The notes: generated from the letters alone by a model not told the origin. Counted from the first letter of the stretch, positions 30,602 to 39,115 are shown. The stretch is 42,651 bases of DNA from Labilithrix sp. (GCA_028287035.1 JAQBQL010000191.1:1-42651), one strand, 5' to 3'. Program-made: numbers and translations.

Positions 30602-31722
30602 CCCGCATCGTCCATGTCGTCGTGGCGGGCGAGGTCGGGGGCGCGGAGCGGATGCTCGTCGACCTCGCCGGGCCGGCCGCGCGCGACCAGCATTCGGTGG
30701 CGCTGTTCACGCCGAGCCCGCGGCTGCGGGCGCTCTTCACGAGCAGCGGCCTCGTGGTCGATGATCGCGGCGCGGTGCGCGAGGACGCGGTGTCGTACCT
30801 CCTTCGCTCGCTCGGGCCGGGTGACGTGAGGTGGCTCGAGGACGTGCTCGTCCGGCGCAGGGCCGAGATCGTCCACGTGCACACGTTCGCCTCTCAGGTG
30901 CTCGGCACGCGGGCCGCCGCGCGCCTCGGCCTGCCGCTCGTGCGCACCGAGCACTCCACGCGCGTCTACGACGACCCGAGCTGCTGGCCGTTCTCGCGGT
31001 GGTCACTGCGCCGGGCGGCGGCGGCGGTCTGCATCAGCGAGCACGTGGCCAGAGCCGCGCGGGCGCGGGCGCCCTGGGCCACGGGCGCGCTCACGGTGGT
31101 CCCGAACGGGGTCGACACCGATCACTTCGCCGCCGCCCCGCCGCGCGCACGTGGACCCGGCGACGCGCTCCGCTTCGTTGCCCTCGGCCGCCTCGACCGG
31201 CGCAAGGGGCTCGACCGCGCGCTCGCGGCGCTCGTGCGGGTGCCAGGCGCCGAGCTGCACGTCGTGGGTGACGGCGACGAGCGCGCGGCGCTCGAGAGGC
31301 TTGCGCGCGAGCTCGGCGTGGTCTCGCGCGTGCACTTTCTCGGCTACGCGAGCGACGTGCGCGCATCCGTGGCGGCCAGCGACGCCGCGCTCTCGAGCGC
31401 GCGCGCGGAGGGCCTCGGCATCGCGCTGCTCGAGGCGATGGCGATGCAGCGCCCCGTCATCGCCCTGCCCACCGGCGGCGTGCCGGAGATCGTGACCGAC
31501 GGCGAGACCGGCTGGCTCGCGCGGCCCCCCGCGCCCGGCGCGACGGAGGAGGATCTCGTGGCGGTCCTCGCGCAGCGCATGCAAGAGGCGGTCGATCTGC
31601 CGGCGGAGGTGGCCCGCCGGGGCAGCCTGGCGCGCGAGGGGGTCGTCGCGCGCTTCAGCCTGGACGCGATGAGGCGCGGCTACGAGGCGGTGTATTCCCG
31701 CCTCGCGCCGCGCCTCGTGTGA
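30598..31722 (+). CDS. GT4-family glycosyltransferase
   Basis: 374-residue GT-B glycosyltransferase. The N-terminal loop reads VVVAGEVGGAERMLVDLA, the inter-domain part ISEHVARAARA and VVPNGVDTDHFAA, the donor domain LRFVALGRLDRRKGLDRAL, and the signature is a complete EX7E (EGLGIALLEAMAMQRPVIAL). The ATG at 30598 overlaps the flippase stop (ATGA), so it is translationally coupled to it. It probably adds a hexose to the lipid-linked glycan handled by the flippase. Last gene of the deacetylase-flippase-GT4 unit. The 27-nt convergent gap to the propeller lipoprotein gene has only a weak GATC-rich palindrome (31723-31740) and no clear terminator. Confidence 0.9.
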   Translation: MTRIVHVVVAGEVGGAERMLVDLAGPAARDQHSVALFTPSPRLRALFTSSGLVVDDRGAVREDAVSYLLRSLGPGDVRWLEDVLVRRRAEIVHVHTFASQVLGTRAAARLGLPLVRTEHSTRVYDDPSCWPFSRWSLRRAAAAVCISEHVARAARARAPWATGALTVVPNGVDTDHFAAAPPRARGPGDALRFVALGRLDRRKGLDRALAALVRVPGAELHVVGDGDERAALERLARELGVVSRVHFLGYASDVRASVAASDAALSSARAEGLGIALLEAMAMQRPVIALPTGGVPEIVTDGETGWLARPPAPGATEEDLVAVLAQRMQEAVDLPAEVARRGSLAREGVVARFSLDAMRRGYEAVYSRLAPRLV

Positions 31723-31749
31723 GATCGCGATCGTTCGATCAGTCGTGGC

Positions 31750-32964
31750 TCAGGGCAGGCCGGCGCAGCGGTTCGTGAACCGGTAGACGCCGTTCTCGAC
31801 CGTGATGAAGAGCGAGCGCCGGTCGGCGCCGCCGAACGCGATGCCGGTCGGACGCTCGGTCGGGATCGCGAGGCGGCCCTGGCGCTTGCCGGCGGGGCTG
31901 AACACCTCGACGGCGCCGCCGACGAGCGTCTCGTTGGACTCGGCGACGTAGATGTTGCCGCCGACGTCGACCGCGATGCCATCGGGGATCGCCGCGAGCT
32001 GGCTCGCGGGCACGACGTTGGTGGGGGTGGAGCCGACGACGCCGTTCGCGGCGACCGGGTACGAGTCGATCCGCTTGGCGGAAGCCTTCGTGAAGGACAC
32101 GTACAGCTTCGTTCCGTCGGGCGAGAGCGCGATGCCGTTCGGCTGATCCTCGCCGAAGGTCGCGATCGCCGTGGTGCCGCCGGCGTCGGCGCCGGTCTGG
32201 TAGAGCGCCTGCTGCCGGTTCAACTGGAAGCCCGGCGCGGTGAAGTAGATCTGCCCGCCCTTGCCGACGACGAGGTCGTTCGGCGTGCTGATGTCCGCGA
32301 GGAGCGGGATCGCCGGGCCCGCGCCGCCGTCGGCGATCGCGGTCTGGAAGAGCACCTGCGCGGGGTTGTTCTTGTCGGCCGCCGCGGTGACGATGAACCC
32401 GTTGCGGACGGCGTTGCCGGTCGGTCCGATGTTCGGCGCGTCCGAGCCAGCGGCGCCGGCCTGGAAGCCAGCGGTGCGCACGATCGCGGGGCTGCCGCCG
32501 TCGGGCAGCACGCGGCGAAGGCGCGGCGTCTGGAGGAACTCCGAGAAGACGAGGTAGCCGCCGCCGTCCTGGTCGATCCACTGCGGACCGTCGAGGAACT
32601 GGCCGTCCGCCGTGCCGGGGATGATCTGGACGAGCGACGAGGCGTCGGCGGTGACGCCGCCGTCCGGGGTCGCCGCGTCCGGCGAGTCGAGCAGCGGGTT
32701 GCCGAAGCACGTGACCGCGGTGCTCGCGTCGGCGTCCGCGCCGCCGTCGAGGCCGCCGCTCGTGCCGCTGGAGCCGGAGGAGCCGGAAGAACCGCTGGAG
32801 CCGCTGGAGCCGGAGGAACCGCTCGAGCCGGAGGAGCCCGACGACCCGGCGTCGTCCTCGGGGTTCGTGGTGCCGCCCCCATCGTCGCTGCTGGAACACG
32901 CGTAGGCGTAGAACGCGAAGGGAAGTGCGCTGACGAGACAGGCGATACGACGGAAGTTGTTCAT
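31750..32964 (-). CDS. SMP-30/NHL-type beta-propeller lipoprotein with Gly-Ser-Ser stalk
   Basis: 404-residue predicted lipoprotein. The signal peptide ends in a lipobox-like AYAC with lipidated C23, followed by an acidic SSSDDGGG tail and a linker of nine GSS units plus one GTS. From about residue 110 the chain shows six-bladed-propeller features typical of SMP-30/gluconolactonase-like or NHL proteins: TPNDLVVGKGGQIYFT, QPNGIALSPDGTKLYVSF, IPDGIAVDVGGNIYVAES and RPTGIAFGGADRRSLFITV. Hydrolase activity is not proven, and myxobacteria have many such lipoproteins of unknown substrate. GGAGG and AAAGG occur within about 20 nt upstream of the ATG at 32964. Convergent with the GT4 gene and 56 nt downstream of the alpha/beta hydrolase gene on the same strand. 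Confidence 0.85.
   Translation of the reverse strand: MNNFRRIACLVSALPFAFYAYACSSSDDGGGTTNPEDDAGSSGSSGSSGSSGSSGSSGSSGSSGSSGTSGGLDGGADADASTAVTCFGNPLLDSPDAATPDGGVTADASSLVQIIPGTADGQFLDGPQWIDQDGGGYLVFSEFLQTPRLRRVLPDGGSPAIVRTAGFQAGAAGSDAPNIGPTGNAVRNGFIVTAAADKNNPAQVLFQTAIADGGAGPAIPLLADISTPNDLVVGKGGQIYFTAPGFQLNRQQALYQTGADAGGTTAIATFGEDQPNGIALSPDGTKLYVSFTKASAKRIDSYPVAANGVVGSTPTNVVPASQLAAIPDGIAVDVGGNIYVAESNETLVGGAVEVFSPAGKRQGRLAIPTERPTGIAFGGADRRSLFITVENGVYRFTNRCAGLP
32762..32848 (-). repeat. (GSS)9-GTS coding repeat
   Basis: Ten tandem 9-nt units encoding Gly-Ser-Ser (the last Gly-Thr-Ser) in the propeller lipoprotein. Codons differ between units (TCG, TCC, TCT and AGC for Ser; GGC, GGT and GGG for Gly), so it is imperfect at the DNA level while perfect in the protein. 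Confidence 0.9.
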
Positions 32965-33020
32965 GCGGGTGACCTTTCAGCCTCCGAAAAGAGAGTCCAC
33001 GCGGAGCTTGATCGTTAACA

Positions 33021-34274
33021 CTAGCACGCGCCCAGCATCCCCGCGGCGAGAGAGTCCATCAGAGCGCTGAACGCATCGTCATCGAAGTTCGAGTAGCTCG
33101 TGAGCCAATCCACGTGCCGCATATGCCTCTCGTCTGCCGTGGGGACGGGCTTCACACCGCCCACCACGGCCGCGACGGCCGCGAGATCCTCGGGCTTCGT
33201 ACGCGTGGTCACGCGGCCGACCACCGATCGCCAGAGCGACGTCTGCGGATGCGAGCCCGCGTAGTGACCGAGCACGTCGAGGTGATCGCCGTACCCGGCC
33301 CACGCCACCCTTCCCCACGCCTGCGAAAGAGTCGGCACGACGCCGTCGTTGGCGCGCCCGCTCGGCCGCGTCCCGAACGCGCGTCGCAGCGTCGCCTCGT
33401 CGGCGGGCGACAGCTCCGCGGCGGAGCACGGGTAGCGTTCGTCGAAGCGCGAGGTGATCCCGTACATCGTCGTGAAGAGCGCCGAGGACACGGCGCGCCA
33501 CGGTCCGCCGAGCGAGCGCGCCAGGCTTCCGGCCGTGGGAGGCGGCGCCTGCGCGACGGTGCACTGGTAGTGCACGCCCTCGCGGTCCTCGACGCCGGCG
33601 AGGAAGAGATCCATCGCCTCCGGCGTCAGCTGGATCATCGCGCCCTGGTCCTGACGGATGGCATCGAGGTACGCGCGCACCTCCTTGCTGGCGGCGGGCT
33701 CGAGGACGCCGAGCAGCGCGTCGGTCGTGCGGTCGAGGATCTTCAGCTCGACGCCGAGCGCGCGGTCGATGCGCCCGATCGCGACGACCAGCGCGCTGGC
33801 CGCGGCGAGCGGCGGCGCCCCGAGCGACAGGGCAATGAACGTGAGCGCGCTGACCCCGTAGAGCATGCGCTGCCCGCTGACCGTCGCGAAGAAGCTCGCG
33901 AGGGGCGTGCCGTAGTGGGGCGTGCTCATCGTGGTGACGCTGCGGAGCCGCGGCAGCCACGCGAGGCTCTCGCTCGACGTCGGCAGGTGCACCGAGGGCG
34001 AGGCGACGAGGCGCGCGTCGAGGCCGCCCGTCGAATGGCCGAGCAGGTGGATGGTCCCCTCCCCGTCGGAGGCCGTGTTGGCGACGAGCTCGGCGAGGCG
34101 CACCGCGCGGCGCCGGATCGAGGCTGTGGGGGAGACGTCCACGACGTGGACCTCGAGCTCGCGTCCCGCATCGGCGAACCGACGCGTGAGCGCCCGGTCG
34201 ACGTGCGCGAAGTAGTCGTAGGTCGCGAGACGGCCGAAGCCGAACATGCCCGGAGAGAGGTAGAGGCGGTTCAC
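33021..34274 (-). CDS. alpha/beta hydrolase (lipase/esterase-like)
   Basis: About 417 residues with an alpha/beta hydrolase core. RLYLSPGMFGFG is the first strand and oxyanion loop, and IHLLGHSTGGLDARLV is the nucleophile elbow with Ser81 (counted from the chosen start). TMSTPHYGTPLA follows, and SGRANDGVVPTLSQAW and YGDHLDVLGHYAG hold likely Asp and His of the triad. Lipases of the triacylglycerol-lipase group look like this. No signal peptide is seen. The start is uncertain: an ATG at 34391 is also in frame, but its first ~39 residues are Arg/Pro-rich and unlike a protein N-terminus, so I choose the GTG at 34274 just before the conserved strand. The substrate is unknown. Confidence 0.75.
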   Translation of the reverse strand: MNRLYLSPGMFGFGRLATYDYFAHVDRALTRRFADAGRELEVHVVDVSPTASIRRRAVRLAELVANTASDGEGTIHLLGHSTGGLDARLVASPSVHLPTSSESLAWLPRLRSVTTMSTPHYGTPLASFFATVSGQRMLYGVSALTFIALSLGAPPLAAASALVVAIGRIDRALGVELKILDRTTDALLGVLEPAASKEVRAYLDAIRQDQGAMIQLTPEAMDLFLAGVEDREGVHYQCTVAQAPPPTAGSLARSLGGPWRAVSSALFTTMYGITSRFDERYPCSAAELSPADEATLRRAFGTRPSGRANDGVVPTLSQAWGRVAWAGYGDHLDVLGHYAGSHPQTSLWRSVVGRVTTRTKPEDLAAVAAVVGGVKPVPTADERHMRHVDWLTSYSNFDDDAFSALMDSLAAGMLGAC

Positions 34275-34622
34275 GGGTACCGCGTCCGAGCTTCCCACGA
34301 CTTCCGGCCGGGGCTGGAGTTTCACGCGGTGTGGTCGCCGAGCAACACCAGGACCTCTGATGCGGCACCTGAACGCTCGGCGCTCAAGCACTCGTGATCA
34401 CCGGCGAATAGCCTTGCCGGACCACAGGTTGTGCACAGCCGAGGTAGGATAAAAAGAAGGCGGAGACGGCGTTTAGGGGTTGGCGCGCCCCGCTGGGTCA
34501 ACGTATGCCCACGGGGACGTGTAGACGGTTACGCGCTCTCTGTCCCCCCGCGATCCTGCGTTCGCAGGCGCGTCGCACGACGCACCAAGGACGCCCGGGG
34601 GGTCTCATGCCGGAGGTGAGTA
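34275..34622. other. 348-nt intergenic region with structured leader
   Basis: The left part (34275-34391) could encode extra N-terminal residues of the hydrolase if a more upstream start is used. The middle has a single DnaA-box-like TTGTGCACA (34429-34437) and an A-rich stretch GGATAAAAAGAAGG (34447-34460), possibly a -10 region. The right part holds the stem-loops described separately and the Shine-Dalgarno GGAGG (34612-34616) six nt before the GTG at 34623. No gene is seen. Confidence 0.6.
34488..34602 (+). promoter_or_regulatory. candidate structured 5' leader RNA
   Basis: Hairpin P0: CCCCG (34488-34492), a bulged C, TGGG (34494-34497), a 10-nt loop, then CCCA-CGGGG (34508-34516). Helix P1: CCCCCCG (34544-34550) pairs with CGGGGGG (34596-34602) and encloses two hairpins with 5-bp stems and 4-nt loops, CCTGC/GCAGG (34555-34568) and GCGTC/GACGC (34570-34583), giving a three-way junction. 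GGGGAC (34513-34518) can pair instead with GTCCCC (34542-34547), excluding both P0 and P1. P1 ends 10 nt before the Shine-Dalgarno. No known riboswitch family is recognised, and high GC inflates chance pairing. Confidence 0.35.
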
Positions 34623-35573
34623 GTGACGAAGTTTTCCCACCCGGCTTGGCTTATCGCAGCAGCACTGATCAGCGTCTCGGCAGTCTCGGCCGCCACCCTC
34701 GGCGTCACGGGCTGCAGCCACTCCGCCGGGCTCTCCCGCGGGGCGGGGTCGCTGGCCGAACGGGTCTTCGGGACGACGTCGTCTCCCCTCTCTTCTCCGA
34801 TGGCGCTCACCAACGCGAGCATCGGCGGCGCGCGCCTCGCCTTCGGGGCGACCGTCGAGGCCGACGTGCCCGTCGAGGAGCTGCTCGCCGCCGGCGACCG
34901 CCCGCTCGCGATGAACGGCCTGTGCCCGCCCGACATGGCGAGCATCGACGACAAGTTCTGCGTCGACAAGTACGAGGCTTCCCTCGTCGAGGTCATGCCG
35001 AACGGCGAGGAGCGCGCGTTCCCGTACTACCAGGGCGTCGAGGGCCACGTCGTCCGTGCCGTCAGCGAGAAGGGCGTCTACCCGCAGGGCTACATCAGCG
35101 AAAAGCAGGCGATCGAGGCCTGCGGTCGCTCGGCCAAGCGCCTCTGCAAGCCGGCGGAGTGGAAGACCGCGTGCAAGGGCCCCGAGCCGAAGAAGTTCGG
35201 CTACTCCGACCAGCGCACGCCCGGCACCTGCAACGACACGGGCAAGAGCCCGGTGGGCCTCTTCTACGGGGCGGAGGTCGCGAGCGGCACCGCCTGGCAG
35301 TGGGACAAGATGAACGATCCCCAGCTGAACCAGATGGCGGGCGGGCTCGCCGAGACGGGATCGCACGACGGCTGCACGAACGGCTACGGCGTCTACGACA
35401 TGGTCGGCAACCTGCACGAGTGGGTCCTCGACCCCGAGGGCACCTTCCAGGGCGGCTACTACCTCGACGTGACGCAGAACGGCGACGGCTGCGGCTACCG
35501 GACGGACGCGCACGCGGCCTGGTACCACGACTACTCGACCGGCTTCCGCTGCTGCGCCGACGTCGCGCAGTAA
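34623..35573 (+). CDS. FGE/SUMF1-fold lipoprotein
   Basis: 316 residues. A signal peptide ends in the lipobox-like GVTGC (lipidated C31), so it is probably an envelope lipoprotein. The rest carries the formylglycine-generating-enzyme fold: FCVDKYEASLVEV near 115-127, ACGRSAKRLCKPAEWKTACKG, YGVYDMVGNLHEWVLD and the terminal TGFRCC. The CYRYRC-like copper/thiol site of true formylglycine-generating enzymes is absent (the sequence runs AHAAWYHDYSTGFRCC). It is therefore more likely a non-catalytic binding or structural member than a sulfatase activator. The start is the GTG at 34623, set by GGAGG six nt upstream and by the signal peptide register. The next gene begins 10 nt after its stop. Confidence 0.82.
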   Translation: MTKFSHPAWLIAAALISVSAVSAATLGVTGCSHSAGLSRGAGSLAERVFGTTSSPLSSPMALTNASIGGARLAFGATVEADVPVEELLAAGDRPLAMNGLCPPDMASIDDKFCVDKYEASLVEVMPNGEERAFPYYQGVEGHVVRAVSEKGVYPQGYISEKQAIEACGRSAKRLCKPAEWKTACKGPEPKKFGYSDQRTPGTCNDTGKSPVGLFYGAEVASGTAWQWDKMNDPQLNQMAGGLAETGSHDGCTNGYGVYDMVGNLHEWVLDPEGTFQGGYYLDVTQNGDGCGYRTDAHAAWYHDYSTGFRCCADVAQ

Positions 35574-35583
35574 CGAGCGCCTC

Positions 35584-36333
35584 GTGTACGGCCGGGTCCT
35601 CGCGCTCCTGCTGACGTGCGCCTGCGCCTGCTCGCGCGTCGAGCCCCAACGTGACGCGGGCGCTGCGCCCGCCGCGAGCCTCGATCCCGGTCTCGCGCCC
35701 GCGCCCGTCCCCGAGGCCGGTCCGATCCGGGTCAGCGATCCGCCCGGTCCGGGCGATGCCGCGACGGGCCCCCCGCCGTCGCTCGCCGGCAAGACCGTGC
35801 TCCAGGTCGGCGACTCGATGGTCGGCGGCGACCTGGGCCTCACGAAGGCGCTCGAGGCGCGCTTCCGTGCCGAGGGTGCGAAGCTCGTTCGCGACTACAA
35901 GGTCAGCGAATCGATCGTGAGCTACGACCGGTCGCCCCGGCTGAAGCAGCTGCTCGCCAAGCACGATCCGGACGTCGTCATCATCACGCTCGGCGCGAAC
36001 GACGTCTTCGTTCCCTACCCGGCCTCGATGGCGGCGAACGTCCGGAGCATCGCGGCGCGCGTGGGCAGCCGCGAGTGCTACTGGATCGGGCCGCCGACCT
36101 GGAAGCCCGACACCGGCATCGTGAAGATCCTCGCCGACAACGTCGCGCCCTGCGCGTTCTTCGACTCGAGCGGCCTCGACCTGGAGCGCGCGAGCGACGG
36201 GATCCATCCGACCGATCGCGGCGGCGCGGAGTGGGCGGCGCGCTTCTGGGCCTTCTACCGGCCCGGAGAAGCGGTGCCCCTCCTCGACGGCGGCGCCGAC
36301 GGGGCGGCGCCGGTCAGCGGTCGCCGACGTTGA
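35584..36333 (+). CDS. SGNH/GDSL-hydrolase lipoprotein
   Basis: 249-residue esterase-fold protein. A short signal segment RVLALLLTCACAC gives a lipobox-like cysteine (C14 or C16), followed by an Ala/Pro-rich linker to about residue 68. SGNH blocks are complete: QVGDSMVGG with S78 (block I), ITLGANDVF with N139 (block III) and SDGIHPT with D205 and H208 (block V). SGNH lipoproteins typically remove or transfer O-acyl groups on polysaccharide or peptidoglycan in the periplasm, which would suit the glycan block nearby. Start GTG at 35584, 10 nt after the FGE-fold gene, so the two probably form an operon. Its 3' end overlaps the 3' end of the convergent kinase gene by 20 nt. Confidence 0.87.
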   Translation: MYGRVLALLLTCACACSRVEPQRDAGAAPAASLDPGLAPAPVPEAGPIRVSDPPGPGDAATGPPPSLAGKTVLQVGDSMVGGDLGLTKALEARFRAEGAKLVRDYKVSESIVSYDRSPRLKQLLAKHDPDVVIITLGANDVFVPYPASMAANVRSIAARVGSRECYWIGPPTWKPDTGIVKILADNVAPCAFFDSSGLDLERASDGIHPTDRGGAEWAARFWAFYRPGEAVPLLDGGADGAAPVSGRRR

Positions 36334-39070
36334 TCTCGCCGCCGCACGGCACGTCGATCGCCTGCACGGCGCCCGCGCTGCCGACGCGCACCTTGCGGAC
36401 GCCGCACTTCACGACGACCGACTCGGGCGTCTGACCGACGGTCCGGTCGTCGACGAAGATGCGCCGCCCGGGCGACGTGCCGGCGGTCTTCAGGCGGCCG
36501 GTGGTGGCGGAGAGATCGGCGGCGGGCGCCGCGCTCGCCGCGGTCCCCGTGCTCTTCGCACCCGCGGTGCTTGCGGCGCTCGCCGCGGTCGTGGCCCGCG
36601 GCGTCGCGGAGGGGGCAGACGGCGTAGGCATGGGTGCCGGCGCGCTCGCGACAGGGGTCGCGGAGGCAGAGCCCGTGAGGGTCGGCCGTGCCGTGACCGC
36701 CACCGGGGCGGACGTCGTCGCCACCGACGCCGTGCCCGTCGGCGCATGGCCGGTGGTGCGCCGCGAGTACGCGACGGCGGCACCCCCTCCGAGCAAGCCG
36801 ACCGCCGCGAGGGCGACGACGACGAGCCCGCCCGAGGAGCGGCGCGGCACTGGACGTTCCGTGATGTGGTACGGAATGGGCCCGTTCGAGGGATGCGCAG
36901 CCTGCGGCGGCGCTCCCGGATGCGGAGGCCCCGAATGCGGAGGCCCGGAACGCGGCGGCCCGGCGGGCGCCGCCGACATGCCGGGACGCTGCGGCATGGG
37001 ATGGGTCCCCATCGCGACTGTCCCCCCGAGGCCGAGCCGCTGCGTCTCGTCGGGCGACGCAAGGCTCGCCGCCTGCGCGGCCGCGAGCGGCGAGGAGGCG
37101 CGGGCCGGCGGCGGCGTCGGCGCCGATACGAACGGCAGCGAAGGCGGCGCGGGCGTGTCGGCGCCCGGTGCCCCGAGCGACGGTGACGAGCCCGACCGCG
37201 CCGCTCCGCCGGTCACCAGCGAGGGCGAGGATGGCCTCGGCAGCGGCGGCGGCCCTCCCGAGCCGCCGGGCGCCGCGACGCCGATCGAGGGGAGCGATCC
37301 GGGCCGGGGCACCGCCGCCGAGGTCCGCGGCGTCAGCGAGCTCCCCGCCGGGGGCGGCGCCGCGCCCGGCGGCTCGGGCGATGCGCCCTGCTGCGCGCTA
37401 CCTGCCTCCTCTGCCGAGAGCATGGAGAGGGTGCGGGTCATGGCCGGGAACGACGAAGGAAACGCGCCCGACGGCACGACAGTCTGGCTGGTTCCCACCT
37501 GCGTCGGGTCGTCGTCGCCCCTCGGGGTGATCGTGCCGGCCGCGACCTCACCGGGGCGCCGCAGGGTCCCGTCGGGCTCCGCGGGCGGGCGGCTCGCCGC
37601 CTCGACCGGGGGCGCGTTCAGGTCACGACGGAGCGGGTCGAGCGCGCGCGGCGCCTCGGGCAGGCTGCCGAGGGGCCGGCCGTCGGCGGGGCGGAGCGGC
37701 AGCGTACGGTCCGGCGCCTGCGCCTGCGACCAGCTGCCAGAGACCTTCGAGGCGATCGTTCGCTCCGACGGAACGTCCCCGAGGATCTCCTCGATGGAGT
37801 CCTTGAGCGCCCGTCCCGGCGAGATGGCGTCGGCGAGCGGCGTGGCGAGCGCCGCATCCGCTCCGCTAGGCGGCGGCTTCGGCGCGCGCGGTCCCGTGAG
37901 CTCCGAGCGATCGCGATCCATCACGCTCGCGATCTCGGCCGGCGACAGCGTCGAGGCGAGCCGCGCCCGGCCCACCACGCTGCCTCCCCCGAGCCGCGGC
38001 GAGACGACCGCGGGCGGCCGCGATCCGGGCTCGCTGGGGGCCGGCGCGTCCTTCAGCCCCGCCGCGAAGAACTTCGCGGTCTGCTCCTCCGAGGCGTCGG
38101 CCGGCAGCGGCGGCGGCATCGAGGTGGGCATGATCTTCGGTTCGTGACGCACGTGGGCGAGCAGGTCGAGCAGCCGCGCCCGGCCCTCCTCGCGAGGCGC
38201 GAGGTCGAGGAGCGTGGAGAGCAGCTCCTCGCTCGTGATGGTACGACGCTCCGCGCGCGGCTCGAGCGCGCGGCGCATGGCCTCCCGGAGGCGCGGGTCG
38301 AGGTCGGGACGGAGCACGTCGAGCGGGACGATCCGCGGGTCGGCGAGGGCCTTCAGCACCTCGAGCTCGGGCAGCGCGCCGCGCAGGAACGCGCGCCGCC
38401 GCGTGAGCATCTCCCAGAGGACGATCGCCCCCGCGTACACGTCGGCGCGCGGGGTGACGGGCTCGCCCTTCGCCTGCTCGGGCGCCATGTAGCCGTAGGT
38501 GCCCTTGATCGAGCCGGCGACGCTCTGCTCGCTCGAACCGAGCACCTTGGCGACCCCGAAGTCGCCGAGCTTCACGTCGCCCGCCCAGCTCACCAGGATG
38601 TTCGACGGGTTCACGTCGCGGTGCACGATGGGCGACGGATCCCCGGCATCGTCGAGCGCCGAATGAGCGGCGGCGAGCGCGTCGAACACGCACGAGGCGA
38701 CGTGCAGCGCGGCGACGTCGTCGAGCTGGCGTCCGACCGTCTTCAGCATCCCGCGGAGGCGGCTCAGCGGCGGCCCGTCGACGTAGTCGAGCACCATGAC
38801 GAGCTTCTCGCCGTGCGCGAAGTACTCCTGGATCGCGACCACCGACGGATGGACGAGCCGCTGGTACACCGCGGCCTCGCGCGTGAACATCGCCTTCAGG
38901 TCGACGTCCCGCTCGTACTTGGTCAGGAGGATCTTGAGGACCACCAGCTCGCCGTCCCCGCCCTCGCGGTCGGAGCGCGCGAGCAGCACGTCGCTCGTGC
39001 CGCCCGTCGCGAGCCTGCGCACGACGCGGTAGTCGCCGATCCGTTCTCCCGTGCCTTCGGTCTTGTCCAA
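36314..39070 (-). CDS. transmembrane Ser/Thr protein kinase with PEGA-like C-terminus
   Basis: 918-residue eukaryotic-type (PknB-like) kinase. Residues 10-285 are the kinase: glycine loop LATGGTSDV (20-28), catalytic K46 in VVLKIL, HRDVNPSN (150-157, D152 and N157), DFG (170-172) and APE (196-198), all intact. So activity is expected, with the HRDVN variant of the usual HRDLK. A Pro/Ala/Ser-rich juxtamembrane region of about 450 residues follows, then one transmembrane helix (about 748-766, LVVVALAAVGLLGGGAAVAY). An Ala/Thr/Ser-rich linker leads to a short PEGA-like domain at about 860-915 (GRRIFVDDRTVGQTPESV). The kinase would be cytoplasmic and the PEGA-like part periplasmic. It is 45 nt downstream of the TerB-like gene, same strand. 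Confidence 0.93.
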   Translation of the reverse strand: MDKTEGTGERIGDYRVVRRLATGGTSDVLLARSDREGGDGELVVLKILLTKYERDVDLKAMFTREAAVYQRLVHPSVVAIQEYFAHGEKLVMVLDYVDGPPLSRLRGMLKTVGRQLDDVAALHVASCVFDALAAAHSALDDAGDPSPIVHRDVNPSNILVSWAGDVKLGDFGVAKVLGSSEQSVAGSIKGTYGYMAPEQAKGEPVTPRADVYAGAIVLWEMLTRRRAFLRGALPELEVLKALADPRIVPLDVLRPDLDPRLREAMRRALEPRAERRTITSEELLSTLLDLAPREEGRARLLDLLAHVRHEPKIMPTSMPPPLPADASEEQTAKFFAAGLKDAPAPSEPGSRPPAVVSPRLGGGSVVGRARLASTLSPAEIASVMDRDRSELTGPRAPKPPPSGADAALATPLADAISPGRALKDSIEEILGDVPSERTIASKVSGSWSQAQAPDRTLPLRPADGRPLGSLPEAPRALDPLRRDLNAPPVEAASRPPAEPDGTLRRPGEVAAGTITPRGDDDPTQVGTSQTVVPSGAFPSSFPAMTRTLSMLSAEEAGSAQQGASPEPPGAAPPPAGSSLTPRTSAAVPRPGSLPSIGVAAPGGSGGPPPLPRPSSPSLVTGGAARSGSSPSLGAPGADTPAPPSLPFVSAPTPPPARASSPLAAAQAASLASPDETQRLGLGGTVAMGTHPMPQRPGMSAAPAGPPRSGPPHSGPPHPGAPPQAAHPSNGPIPYHITERPVPRRSSGGLVVVALAAVGLLGGGAAVAYSRRTTGHAPTGTASVATTSAPVAVTARPTLTGSASATPVASAPAPMPTPSAPSATPRATTAASAASTAGAKSTGTAASAAPAADLSATTGRLKTAGTSPGRRIFVDDRTVGQTPESVVVKCGVRKVRVGSAGAVQAIDVPCGGEINVGDR

Positions 39071-39115
39071 GCGGGCTCCGGCGCGTCCAGCGTATCCGGG
39101 CCGGGCTGCCGGTGG

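Noticed and set aside
31723..31740. GATC-rich palindromes as a terminator between convergent genes
   Set aside because: Stems of only 4-5 bp and no T-tract; too weak to call.
34429..34437. TTGTGCACA resembling a high-GC DnaA box
   Set aside because: A single copy with no cluster, AT-rich region or dnaA/dnaN nearby, so it is not an origin.
34623..35573. Catalytic sulfatase-activating formylglycine-generating enzyme
   Set aside because: The fold is present, but the catalytic Cys pair is not seen and the protein is lipid-anchored.
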